A stretch of DNA of 64,000 bases from Haloarchaeobius litoreus (lineage in GTDB: Archaea > Halobacteriota > Halobacteria > Halobacteriales > Natrialbaceae), in contig NZ_JANHJR010000004.1 in NCBI RefSeq assembly GCF_024495425.1, positions 124,001 to 188,000 on the forward strand, given 5' to 3'. The stretch's first letter is position 1, and the number at the start of each line of letters is the position of its first letter. Of this stretch, positions 1-7,840 are shown in pieces. The position numbers and the translations under genes are program-made. The notes beneath the pieces were generated by a model. That model had not been told where the DNA came from. It did not search any database and worked only from the letters and a program-made list of their open reading frames with translations.

Positions 1-190
1 CTGGGCCTTCGCGTTCAGCTTTAACCTCGAAGGTCGGTCGGGCAGGGGGATTCAGTGTTACGGACTCGGAGCCTGCTTTCAGGCTGATAGCGTTTCCGTC
101 TTCAAGATTGTCCGCGACTTTCCGGAGGTACGATGCAATCTCTTCTCGACTCTGGACACTCTCCGATTTGAACAGGACTTCTTCAGGCAT
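1..190 (-). CDS. amphi-Trp domain protein (partial, runs off left edge)
   Basis: Reverse-strand gene whose start ATG is at 188-190; 63 residues are visible and the C-terminus lies outside the window. The opening MPEEVLFKSES, the helix REEIASYLRKVADNLE, the strand ISLKAGSESVTLNPP and the segment FEVKAEREGP match the haloarchaeal amphi-Trp domain family, small soluble proteins usually of about 80-100 residues with no established biochemical role. It is divergent from the ATP-grasp gene at 381, and the two share a 190-bp upstream region, which suggests but does not prove common regulation. Family assignment rests on recalled sequence pattern. Confidence 0.85.
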   Translation of the reverse strand, partial: MPEEVLFKSESVQSREEIASYLRKVADNLEDGNAISLKAGSESVTLNPPARPTFEVKAEREGP

Positions 191-380
191 ACAGGAGATA
201 GTACACAGCCTGCACCAATAAATGCGTCCACCGTATCGAGTAGATGGGGCTATTCAGCGTGCGTCACACCTGTCGGGCCCTCCCCCACTCTCCGCGACAC
301 CTGTTACGTGTTACTGAACTCCTTCAATCACATACCCGAATGCTATTCCGGTTCACGCTTGAACACCAAAGTAGATCCTG

Positions 381-1112
381 ATGGGAGGCGATCACAGAAT
401 CGGTATCCTGTGCCAAAAGAACAAGCCGGTGTTTAGCGAAGTAGCCAAGCGTCTTCGGAACGCAGGCTTTCAGGTTCGATTCTTCCATCCTCGATCCATC
501 CTTTCGCCAGATCACATAGCCGATCTCTCGTTGATCGTTAACAAAAAGACACACCCGAGTGCGCTCCCAGCTCTCAGGCATGCTCGACGGACGGGGACAG
601 CGCTGTGGAACAACCTTCAGGCGACGATTTTGTTTAGTTCACTACTTATCGGTCTTCGCGCACTCTCGGAGATGGGATTTCTCACACCCGAAGTCAGCTT
701 CGAGAAACCCGATGGCGACTACGTCGCAAAAGGCTACTACATCTGGAACGACGAACCTGAACTCAATGGCGAGGGCGATTTTTATCAGGAACTGATCCCG
801 ACGAAGCCAGTCGATTACAAGTATTACGCCGTCAACGACGGGACACGAATACACGTCGGGGGGAGGCGCGTCACCTCAAAGCTGTACGTGGAGAAGCAGT
901 TTCTCGGCCAGATAGAGGTTAAGCCAGAGCTTGCAGCGTCGCTCCGAGAACTTGTTGAACGGTTCGACCTCCGGGGTGTCGGGGTTGATTTGGTCAAAGA
1001 TGACGACGGCCAGTATTGGGCTGTCGACGTCAACCTCGCAGCGGGATACCGGGACACTGGACTAGAGCCAGCACTCACCGAATCGGTTATTGCGAGTCTG
1101 CCAAGCGAGTGA
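381..1112 (+). CDS. ATP-grasp domain protein, RimK-like
   Basis: A 243-aa protein starting at the ATG at 381. The N-terminal third (IGILCQKNKPVFSEVAKRL) looks like the pre-ATP-grasp Rossmann-type segment. The C-terminal part carries FYQELIP, a YVEKQF strand and VGVDLVKDDDGQYWAVDVN, where the D-x-N pair occupies the place of the metal-binding acidic/Asn residues of ATP-grasp ligases. It is shorter than RimK (about 290-300 aa). ATP-grasp enzymes join a carboxylate to an amine or thiol through an acyl phosphate; the substrate here is unknown. It is divergent from the amphi-Trp gene and probably cytoplasmic. Confidence 0.75.
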   Translation: MGGDHRIGILCQKNKPVFSEVAKRLRNAGFQVRFFHPRSILSPDHIADLSLIVNKKTHPSALPALRHARRTGTALWNNLQATILFSSLLIGLRALSEMGFLTPEVSFEKPDGDYVAKGYYIWNDEPELNGEGDFYQELIPTKPVDYKYYAVNDGTRIHVGGRRVTSKLYVEKQFLGQIEVKPELAASLRELVERFDLRGVGVDLVKDDDGQYWAVDVNLAAGYRDTGLEPALTESVIASLPSE

Positions 1113-1636
1113 CCAGACCCACCTACGACTTCGGGAAGCCCTCGATCCCGTTGAATCAACCCCGAGGCAATCGACGTGGTTGGGCTGGAGACGCGCCCTG
1201 TATCTCGCACGGCTATCTGACCACCGATTTAAATTGGTAGACAGTTCTGTGGTCAATACGCGAGTCTCCGCACCGACTCGTATTCTCACAATTCAAACAA
1301 TCAGTAGAGCAATAGCGTGTATCACAGATCAAGAGCGGCACTACTCACGGCAGATACGTTGCAAGGAAATTGAGTATCCTGTCCAGTACTTTTTTACTTC
1401 ACCCTCGTCCGAGCTTTCGTCGTCGGAATCTTGAGGCATGGGTAATCGAAGCACTATAGACCAATATGCCTTGTTCCAGTTTTCTGTCTAGAAAACCACT
1501 GATGCTGAAACGACTGATACGCACGCTCTTCTCATCGGCCAGTTCGAATGCTCGACGGGGAAAAGGAAGATGGCGTTAATTGCGGCTGGAGTTAGTCTCC
1601 AGTGAGCGAGGAGGCAGGTACAACAGACCGAGACGG
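1113..1636. other. gap between convergent genes
   Basis: AT-richer spacer between the ATP-grasp gene and the metal ATPase, which point toward each other. The only readable item is a 32-codon reverse-strand frame at 1341-1439 (MPQDSDDESSDEGEVKKYWT...), acidic and preceded by an AT-rich box, which could be a tiny gene or the cut-off start of a lost one. No RNA gene, transposon end or conserved protein motif is apparent in the rest. Confidence 0.4.
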
Positions 1637-3814
1637 TTAGTCACGATAGCCTAGCAACCGAAGGCCGTTCAGCGAGACGAGGACCGTTGAGCCCTCGTGA
1701 CCGACCACTGCAAGCGGAAGTGGGATACCTCGGAGCAGAATCGTGCCGACCATGAGCGCAATCGCGCCGAACGCGATGGCAAGATTGATTGTGAGCGTCC
1801 GGCGGGTCTTCCGTCCAAGACTGAGTACGTAGGGGACCTTGCTGAGATCGTCGCCCATCAACACCACGTCGGCAGTGTCGAGCGCGACGTCGGTCCCAGC
1901 GCCGCCCATCGCAATCCCGAGCGTCGCAGTCGCCAGCGCCGGCGCGTCGTTCACGCCGTCGCCGACCATTGCCACGTTCTCGTGCTGGTCAACCAGGCGT
2001 TCGATAGTCGCCACTTTCTCCTCCGGCAGCAGTTCGGCCTGCACTTCGTCGATGCCGACCTCCTCGGCGATTCGCTGTGCGACGCGCTCATTGTCGCCAG
2101 TCAGCATGACTATGTGCTCCACGCCGAGTGAGCGGAGGTCCGTTATCATCTCGGCAACACCGGGGCGGACTGTGTCGGTGAACGCGAGCCACCCTAACAC
2201 AGTGACATCATCACCATCCTCCTGGGCGACGATGACGCTCGTTTTCCCCTCCGCCTCTAACGTTTGGAGGCGGTCGAGGCCCGGTTCGAGCCCCTCGATC
2301 GCTGCATTCTCGAGGACGGTCCTAAAGTAACTCCGATTCCCGATGTGGATGGTTCTGGCTTCGATATCGGCGCGGACGCCCTTCCCTGCGGCTGACTGAA
2401 ACCGCTCGGCGTCGGGGACGTCGAGTGACAGCTCATCCGCTGCTGTCATCGTTGCACGGGCGAGATGATGCTCTGACCGGGCTTGCACTGCGGCTGCCAG
2501 CGCGAGCAGCCCGTCATCGGTCAGGGATTCTGCTGCCGTCTCACGGACGAGGACGTCGGTCAACTGCGTATCGCCCTGTGTGAGCGTGCCCGTCTTGTCG
2601 AACGCGACAGCGTCGATTTGGGCTGCCGCCTCGACGTGTTCGCCACCCTTGAACAATACGCCCTGTCTACCGCCGGAGGCGATCGCGGAGAGGACCGCTG
2701 CGGGCGTCGAGATGATGACCGCGCACGGGGAGGCCGCGACCATGAGCGTCATCGCTCGGTAGAACGTACTGGTGAACCCACTCCCGAGCCCGAGCGGAAT
2801 CGCGATAGCTGCGATTGTGAGTGCGAACACGCCAAGGACGTACGGTTGTTCGAGGCGGTCGATAAGCCGCTGTGTCGGCGCCTTCTCACTTTGCGCGTTT
2901 TCGACCATATTTATGAGGCGACTGATCGCCGACTCGTGGGCCTGCCGTGTGACTTCGATCTCGAGGCTTCCGCTCTCGTTGATCGTCCCGCCGAACACCT
3001 CGTCGCCCGACTCCTTCGGCACAGGCACGGACTCGCCAGTGAGTGAGGCCTGATCGACCGTCCCCTCGCCGGACGTGACGACGCCGTCGAGTGGGATTTT
3101 GTCTCCGGGGCGAACGATGAACACGTCGCCGACGGTGACGTCATCGATGGGGACAGTTACTTCCTCCCCATCGCGGAGTATCTGGGCTTCGTCCGGTCGC
3201 ATCTCGATGAGAGACTTGATCGCCCGACGCGAGCGCCCGATCGCGTAGTGTTGGAGCGTGTTCGACAACGAGAACAGGAAGAGGAGCATCGCACCCTCGA
3301 ACGGGGCGCCGATCGAGAGCGCACCGATCGCGGCGACGATCATCAGTAGGTCGATGTCGACCGCACGGTGGCGGAGCGTCTCAACCGCACCCTTGAGTCC
3401 GTACCACCCGCCGAAGACGTATGCGGCGCCGTAGCCGGTCCACATGAGGAGTGGCGGTCCGTCGAGCCACCCTGTCGCAAAGCCGGTCACCATACCGAAC
3501 AGCGTCAGACCCACGAACACTGACTCCTGTCTGAGTTCCGAGCGAGAGGCCGCCTCGTCGGTTTCCGTGTCGGGGGTGTCCTCGATCGAGACATCACGGT
3601 CGCGGACTGCTTCTCGAAGCCGTTCCTCTGAAGTGACGCTCTCGTCGTAGGTGATCCGGGCGCTCCCCGTTCGGAACGAGACGTCGACATCGTGGACGCC
3701 GGGTGTATCTCGGAGATGTCGTTCGAGTGCTCGCGCCCCCGCTTCGCCACGACCACCTCGTCGTTCGATCTGGACAGTACACGTCGATAGCGAGGGTGAT
3801 TCAGTAACGGTCAC
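1637..3814 (-). CDS. P1B-4-type heavy-metal translocating P-type ATPase
   Basis: A 725-aa membrane pump. An N-terminal HMA-like ferredoxin fold (about residues 10-75) lacks the usual CxxC metal site. Then come membrane helices, the actuator TGES motif (259-262), SPC in the transport helix (362-364), the phosphorylated Asp in DKTGTLT (406), SEHH where most relatives have SEHP, and GDGVND. The last 20 residues begin with HEGST. SPC together with HEGS/HEGG is the signature of the P1B-4 group, known to export Co2+, Fe2+ and sometimes Zn2+, rather than the CPC copper or zinc groups. It stands alone upstream of the convergent ATP-grasp gene. Likely role is metal efflux; the exact ion is inferred from subgroup motifs. 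Confidence 0.93.
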   Translation of the reverse strand: MTVTESPSLSTCTVQIERRGGRGEAGARALERHLRDTPGVHDVDVSFRTGSARITYDESVTSEERLREAVRDRDVSIEDTPDTETDEAASRSELRQESVFVGLTLFGMVTGFATGWLDGPPLLMWTGYGAAYVFGGWYGLKGAVETLRHRAVDIDLLMIVAAIGALSIGAPFEGAMLLFLFSLSNTLQHYAIGRSRRAIKSLIEMRPDEAQILRDGEEVTVPIDDVTVGDVFIVRPGDKIPLDGVVTSGEGTVDQASLTGESVPVPKESGDEVFGGTINESGSLEIEVTRQAHESAISRLINMVENAQSEKAPTQRLIDRLEQPYVLGVFALTIAAIAIPLGLGSGFTSTFYRAMTLMVAASPCAVIISTPAAVLSAIASGGRQGVLFKGGEHVEAAAQIDAVAFDKTGTLTQGDTQLTDVLVRETAAESLTDDGLLALAAAVQARSEHHLARATMTAADELSLDVPDAERFQSAAGKGVRADIEARTIHIGNRSYFRTVLENAAIEGLEPGLDRLQTLEAEGKTSVIVAQEDGDDVTVLGWLAFTDTVRPGVAEMITDLRSLGVEHIVMLTGDNERVAQRIAEEVGIDEVQAELLPEEKVATIERLVDQHENVAMVGDGVNDAPALATATLGIAMGGAGTDVALDTADVVLMGDDLSKVPYVLSLGRKTRRTLTINLAIAFGAIALMVGTILLRGIPLPLAVVGHEGSTVLVSLNGLRLLGYRD

Positions 3815-3940
3815 GCGATCTCTCCATACTGTCCGTGGTGCTTTTGCATTGTAGGTATGTTACTGTGTCTTCGTCTGACCACATGCGAGAGCGGTTTATC
3901 GGGCCCTCTGGGGGGCTCCTGTCCTTCCGGTCCGAACCAC

Positions 3941-4369
3941 TCAACTGATGATTGTCACCGGGATCCGTGCTCGGCGGGTGACTGTCTCGGAAACGCTTCC
4001 GAGGAGTGCTCGGTCGATTCCCGAGCGGCCGTGGCTGCCCATGACGATCTGGTCGACGTCATGGTCGTCAGCATATTCGAGGATCGCTTGTGCCGGTCTA
4101 CCGACTTCCGTGACGGTATCGAGTTCGGTATTCCGTTCCGCCGCAAGGTCCGTGGCTGTCGTGTGGATTCTGGTTGCCTCTTCTTTCGCATTCTCGTACC
4201 ATTCCTTGGCGACTGGTAGGCCGCCAGCCTCCACGTCGATAACCGAGTCGGTAGGGTTAATTACGTAAATAGAGGTGATGCGTGCGTCTGGGAAGGTCTC
4301 GATAGTGTATGTGAGCGCACGCTTTGAAAGCGGGGACCCGTCGAACGCGACGAGAACGTTGACCGGCAT
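3941..4369 (-). CDS. universal stress protein, UspA family
   Basis: A 142-aa UspA-fold protein. The ATG at 4367-4369 (MPVNVLVAFDGSPLSK) is preferred over an upstream in-frame ATG at 4504 because the added 45 residues have no family counterpart. The nucleotide-binding loop G-x2-G-x9-G-S is intact in MGSHGRSGIDRALLGS near the C-terminus, so ATP binding is likely. Such proteins respond to stress, starvation or energy limitation, usually as dimers in the cytoplasm. It lies just upstream of the metal ATPase on the same strand (gap 126 bp), so co-expression is possible. Two further Usp loci, one broken and one intact, lie near 60 kb. Confidence 0.9.
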   Translation of the reverse strand: MPVNVLVAFDGSPLSKRALTYTIETFPDARITSIYVINPTDSVIDVEAGGLPVAKEWYENAKEEATRIHTTATDLAAERNTELDTVTEVGRPAQAILEYADDHDVDQIVMGSHGRSGIDRALLGSVSETVTRRARIPVTIIS

Positions 4370-4750
4370 GGGAAAATAGTTCGTGGTGAATTGAAATGAA
4401 CGTACTGCTTTGCGGGTAGCGCGACGACGATTCGTGGAGGTGGGAGCGTTCAGACGACTTGGGTCGGGGACATCACTCATTCGGATCCGACGGTTGAACG
4501 TCAATTGTTTTGGCGACTACCCCCCTCGGTTTGGCTGTATCGACCATCGGGTAGCCCACATCGGACGCGGTCATCCCCTGAATCCATGACCCTAGCTCAA
4601 CTCTTTGAACAGTACGTCAGTCTCGGGATCTTCGTCCTCGCCACGGGCCTCAGCATCTCGGGTGCCCCTGAACTCGATTTGGCGAGTGGTCGGTCTGCTC
4701 GTCCAGGTCGAACTGATGGGAGTGTACGAGCACGCGCCGGTCGTGACGGC
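4370..4750. pseudogene. gap with possible remnant of a small membrane protein gene
   Basis: Between the Usp start and the right end of the TnpB element, plus-strand frames read MTLAQLFEQYVSLGIFVLAT (from 4587) and, one frame over, SIWRVVGLLVQVELMGVYEH (to about 4745). Together they look like two helices of a DUF7521-type small membrane protein broken by a frameshift and cut by the element. The resemblance is loose and no helix-by-helix alignment was possible, so this is a weak call. Confidence 0.25.
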
Positions 4751-4761
4751 CATTGACATCC

Positions 4762-4783
4762 TCCTCCGCGTGAACGCGGAGGA
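4762..4783. repeat. right-end hairpin of the TnpB element
   Basis: Perfect inverted repeat tcctccgcg / cgcggagga with a 4-base loop tgaa, located 22-43 bp past the tnpB stop codon. In this transposon family the hairpin near the right end marks the cleavage region, and the guide RNA for TnpB is read from the same end. Confidence 0.85.
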
Positions 4784-4804
4784 ATCCCGACCGCGTTTGG
4801 GATA

Positions 4805-6145
4805 TTAGGGTTTGCAATCTACCACTTGTTCCCTCGGTGAGAATCCGTGGGACAAGTCATGAAGGTAGACTCCGGGCTGTGCCAACCAGCCGGTACTCCT
4901 ATCTCCACCCAAAACAGGTGCAGACTCGGAGTTACTTTGATTCAAGTCGAGACGGATGTTCTCCGCCCCATTCACGTCAGCGTTGAACGCCCCATCACAC
5001 GCCTCACAGACGTACAATCCACGTTCGACACGCTGAGTATCGTCTTCCGTACCGCAGACACAACACGTCTTGCTCGTGTCGCGCTCAGACACTTCTACGA
5101 CTTCGATACCCTCGACTTTCGCCTTGTAGGTGAGGATGTTAGTGAAGCGGTCGAACGCCCACCCGTGCAAGTCGAGGTTGCCGTGCTTGCCCCAGTTCTT
5201 CGACTCACCATCCTCGTCCTCACGCACCCCCGCGAGTTTGCCGACGTTGATACTCCCAACTCCACGCTCGATGCACTTCTCAACGATGTGTTTGGCGAGG
5301 CTGTGGAAGAAGTGGGTGCGGCGCTCCGACCACTTCTTGTGAAGACGAGTGGCTCGTTCGCCACCGGAATCGTCGCACTTGGCAATTTCTTTCGGGAAGT
5401 AGTAGCCGTCCTGTTTGAGTCGGTTGCCGGGGTAGAGGTCAGCTTGTTCGGTGCTGTACGCGACGGCGGCGAAGTTACAGATGCCGAGATCGATGCCCGC
5501 TGTCTCGTTACCCGGCGCGTTGGGTGTCTCGATCTCGTCTTTGCAGACGAGGTGCAGTTCCCAGCGTCCCTTCGCCTTGTCGTAGACGGCTCTGACCTGT
5601 TGTAGGTTCTCGACTTCTACGCCGGGGCGCGTTTCGTACTCGACAAGGATGTATTCCCACGCTTTGGGGTGTTCCTTGTGGTTCGCGCCTTTCGAGAGGC
5701 GCACACGGTTGTTCTTGATGTCGTGACGGATGCCGTTTTGCTTCCATGTCACCGTACTACGCGGGTGTTCTTCGTGGACGCGACGGTCTTGGTTGTCGTA
5801 GTAGTTTTTCTTGCGGTAGCCGGGCGGATTCGCTCGGTTATCGGACTTCCTCTTTCCGTACCACGAGTTGAAAGCTTCAGCGAGTTCCTCCAGAACGCGC
5901 TGACTGGATTGACTGTGCAATCCCTTGTACTTTGGATGCGTCTTCAACTCGTCTTTGAGGTCGCCGTGGTCGGGAATCTTGCCCGTGTCCTCCCACACTT
6001 GGCGGGAGTGGTAGTTGGCGACGTTCCAGAGTTTGCTGGCCGACCATCCGTGTCGGTCGAGTGAGTCCTCTACCTGTGAGTGGTTGAGGATTTTCGCTCG
6101 ATGGGTGCGGTGGACTTCCAGCATTCTGAACGCTTGTATAATCAC
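4805..6145 (-). CDS. tnpB: TnpB-family RNA-guided endonuclease (IS1341 OrfB)
   Basis: A 446-aa protein with the TnpB layout: an N-terminal helix-turn-helix and beta-barrel region, then a RuvC-like nuclease with RuvC-I Asp in AGIDLGICN, a four-Cys zinc finger (CCVCG ... CEAC) and RuvC-III Asp in FNADVNGAEN. At the RuvC-II position the chain reads INVGKLAGVRED, with Gly where the catalytic Glu is expected in well-studied TnpBs. The family cuts DNA guided by a transposon-end RNA and helps the element persist. The start at 6145 (MIIQAF) could instead be the internal Met of MLEVHRTHRAK. The frame is intact, so the gene may be expressed. Confidence 0.93.
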   Translation of the reverse strand: MIIQAFRMLEVHRTHRAKILNHSQVEDSLDRHGWSASKLWNVANYHSRQVWEDTGKIPDHGDLKDELKTHPKYKGLHSQSSQRVLEELAEAFNSWYGKRKSDNRANPPGYRKKNYYDNQDRRVHEEHPRSTVTWKQNGIRHDIKNNRVRLSKGANHKEHPKAWEYILVEYETRPGVEVENLQQVRAVYDKAKGRWELHLVCKDEIETPNAPGNETAGIDLGICNFAAVAYSTEQADLYPGNRLKQDGYYFPKEIAKCDDSGGERATRLHKKWSERRTHFFHSLAKHIVEKCIERGVGSINVGKLAGVREDEDGESKNWGKHGNLDLHGWAFDRFTNILTYKAKVEGIEVVEVSERDTSKTCCVCGTEDDTQRVERGLYVCEACDGAFNADVNGAENIRLDLNQSNSESAPVLGGDRSTGWLAQPGVYLHDLSHGFSPREQVVDCKP

Positions 6146-6241
6146 TTATACTTGCTTCTATTGTAAAATTTCGGATTGAAGACAGTGGAATATCCAGCCG
6201 TGCTATCGACGGTGGATTGTGGAATGAGTTGTTGGATTCAT

Positions 6242-6261
6242 CCCGCGCCTAAAGGCGCGGG
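6242..6261. repeat. left-end hairpin of the TnpB element
   Basis: Perfect inverted repeat cccgcgcc / ggcgcggg with loop taaa, about 100 bp upstream of the tnpB start. This is the second terminal hairpin of the element. Confidence 0.8.
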
Positions 6262-6276
6262 TATTCTCCTTGTTCT

Positions 6277-6396
6277 TTATAAAAACGCGAGAACGTCGTG
6301 GACGGCCTGACTCCCGAAGAGGCTGGTATCCCGTGCAGGAATATCGAGCACGATTTTCGACCCCCCTGTGGAGTTACCGTTCGAATTCCTTTGCAT
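6277..6396 (-). pseudogene. N-terminal fragment of an HTH/nucleotidyltransferase-type gene, cut by the TnpB element
   Basis: From the ATG at 6394-6396 the frame reads 39 codons (MQRNSNGNSTGGSK, then IVLDIPARDTSLFGSQAVHD, VLAFL) and stops immediately at the transposon edge. The stretch resembles the start of haloarchaeal winged-HTH proteins fused to MNT nucleotidyltransferase domains, whose N-terminus has the pattern T.LF...A...VL.FL before the helix-turn-helix. An AT-rich TATA-like box lies near 6426-6434. No continuation was found on the far side of the element, so the insertion was accompanied or followed by deletion. Family resemblance is from memory. Confidence 0.5.
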
Positions 6397-6937
6397 AGTG
6401 AAGTATTCGTTTATCATCTACTTAAAATTTATATGGATGAAGTGTTTTCAGTTATACTCGCAGTGGCAGCGGAGACGTTTCCTGTGCTGTTTTCGACGAC
6501 CCAACGTGGGACCCAATCCTCCAGACTGTCAGCCACGTAATCATGTTCTGACACCACACCGACGGCCCTTCCGTGACGCGGATTCGCCGACCTCGATGGG
6601 TCCCCGCAGGTTGTCGAGAAATTGAACCTCCCGTCCCCGAGACGGGGACAGCAACGACGTCATGCCGACTCTCCAGGACGCTCCGTCGGGGAGTTGCTGG
6701 CTGCTATGACTCTGCCGCCCAACCGCGTCTCCGTACTCCTCGAGGCACTTCCCGTTGTTCTTTGGGACCCTCCAATCGATAACAGCGGAGTGCTGCCGGT
6801 GACACGTCCGCCTCTGCGGAGCGGGAGTGCCGATGACGGGAGTCCCGAGCGGACCATCGTGGGCGTGACCGACGGTCGCTTTGCCTTCGACGAGCCGAAA
6901 CACACTCGCGCCGCGAGCCTGAAAGGCCGACAGAGCG
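6397..6937. other. unassigned gap
   Basis: About 540 bp upstream of the DUF7521 gene. Several overlapping frames are open here on both strands, but none shows a recognisable domain, a start signal or haloarchaeal acidic composition. The first 50 bp hold the promoter region of the truncated HTH gene. No gene is supported. Confidence 0.4.
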
Positions 6938-7258
6938 ATGTTAGCGTCAGTCGGCGAGTGGCTCAGCGGGACCGAAGCGACGATACTGCTCACCGTGCTG
7001 GGCCTGGCGACCCTCGGGACGACAGTGCTATTCCTCATCGGGGTTGTCGGCTACCGACGGCGAAAATCCAGGGTCTACCTGCTGGTGACTCTCGCCCTCG
7101 GCCTGCTCGTCGGTCGGTCGATCGTCGGGTTCGGAACGGTGTTCGGCATCGTCCCGATGCCGGTCCACCACCTCATCGAACACGGTTCCGACTTCGTCGT
7201 CGCAACGCTGGTCCTGTACGCCCTCTACTGGAGTGAACCGCCCTCGCCGTCAGCGTGA
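6938..7258 (+). CDS. DUF7521-like small membrane protein
   Basis: A 106-aa protein with three hydrophobic segments (about residues 14-38, 48-70 and 82-98) and the loop YRRRKSR between the first two. This matches the small haloarchaeal membrane proteins annotated as DUF7521, which commonly sit next to a winged-HTH regulator, as here (regulator starts 68 bp downstream). Function is unknown; a sensing or signalling partnership with the regulator is an inference from the recurring gene pair. Confidence 0.7.
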   Translation: MLASVGEWLSGTEATILLTVLGLATLGTTVLFLIGVVGYRRRKSRVYLLVTLALGLLVGRSIVGFGTVFGIVPMPVHHLIEHGSDFVVATLVLYALYWSEPPSPSA

Positions 7259-7291
7259 CAGCCCGTTCTCGCTGACCGAGAACGAGTGGGG

Positions 7292-7301
7292 CCTATTTAT
7301 C
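7292..7301 (+). promoter_or_regulatory. TATA box for the winged-HTH gene
   Basis: AT-rich cctatttatc lies 26-35 bp ahead of the ATG at 7327, the spacing expected for a leaderless haloarchaeal transcript. It supports 7327 rather than 7303 as the start, because 7303 falls within the first bases after the box. Confidence 0.6.
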
Positions 7302-7326
7302 CGTGAGACGGCTAGCGGCGAGTGTT

Positions 7327-7839
7327 ATGAGCGACGTGCGACGGAGCCTCCACCGTCACATCGAGTCCCACCCAGGCGTCCACTTCAACGAACTCGCCCG
7401 CAACCTCGACATCGCGACCGGGCAGGCGCAGTACCACCTCCGTCGTCTCCTGGAGGCGGGACGCCTCGATACCGAGGAACTGCGGGGCCGGACTCACTAC
7501 TTCCCGACGGGGTACGACCCGTGGGAGCGACGAACCATCTCGCTGCTCCGCCGCGAGACAGTCCGTGGCATCATCGTCGTTGCACTGGAGAACCCGGAGC
7601 CGTCGGCAGCCGACCTGGCCGAGGACCTCGACGTGGCCCGGAGCACGGTCTCGTGGCACGTCTCCACGCTCGTCGACGCCGGCGTCGCGGAGAAGTGCTA
7701 CGACGAGCAGGGTCGGAGCCACATCACGCTGACGCGGCCGGCGGAGACGCGCCGCCTGCTCGACGAGGTCACGCCCTCGCTGCCGGACAGGCTCGTCGAC
7801 CGGTTCACCCGGCTGGTCGACGAGGGACTCCTCGAGTGA
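7327..7839 (+). CDS. winged helix-turn-helix transcriptional regulator
   Basis: A 170-aa protein with two winged-HTH units. The first is around residues 5-60 (GVHFNELARNLDIATGQAQY, then HLRRL); the second is around 80-130 (PSAADLAEDLDVARSTVSWH). Tandem MarR/ArsR-like HTH domains of this form are common haloarchaeal regulators. It follows the DUF7521 gene and ends 1 bp before the oppositely oriented nosL gene, so it is the natural candidate to control the neighbouring copper-maturation cluster (inference). No ligand-binding cysteines are evident; the single Cys near residue 124 is not in a metal motif. Confidence 0.85.
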   Translation: MSDVRRSLHRHIESHPGVHFNELARNLDIATGQAQYHLRRLLEAGRLDTEELRGRTHYFPTGYDPWERRTISLLRRETVRGIIVVALENPEPSAADLAEDLDVARSTVSWHVSTLVDAGVAEKCYDEQGRSHITLTRPAETRRLLDEVTPSLPDRLVDRFTRLVDEGLLE

Positions 7840-7840
7840 G

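Larger units (their letters stand above)
4751..6275 (-). mobile_element. IS200/IS605-type element, IS1341 (tnpB-only) group
   Basis: A single tnpB gene is bounded by a subterminal GC-rich hairpin on each side (4762-4783 beyond the 3' end, 6242-6261 upstream of the start), the usual architecture of IS200/IS605-type ends. No Y1 transposase (tnpA) is present, so movement would need TnpA in trans. The outer borders given are estimates placed just outside the hairpins; no target-site duplication is expected for this family. The upstream edge coincides with the end of a truncated HTH gene at 6277. Confidence 0.8.
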
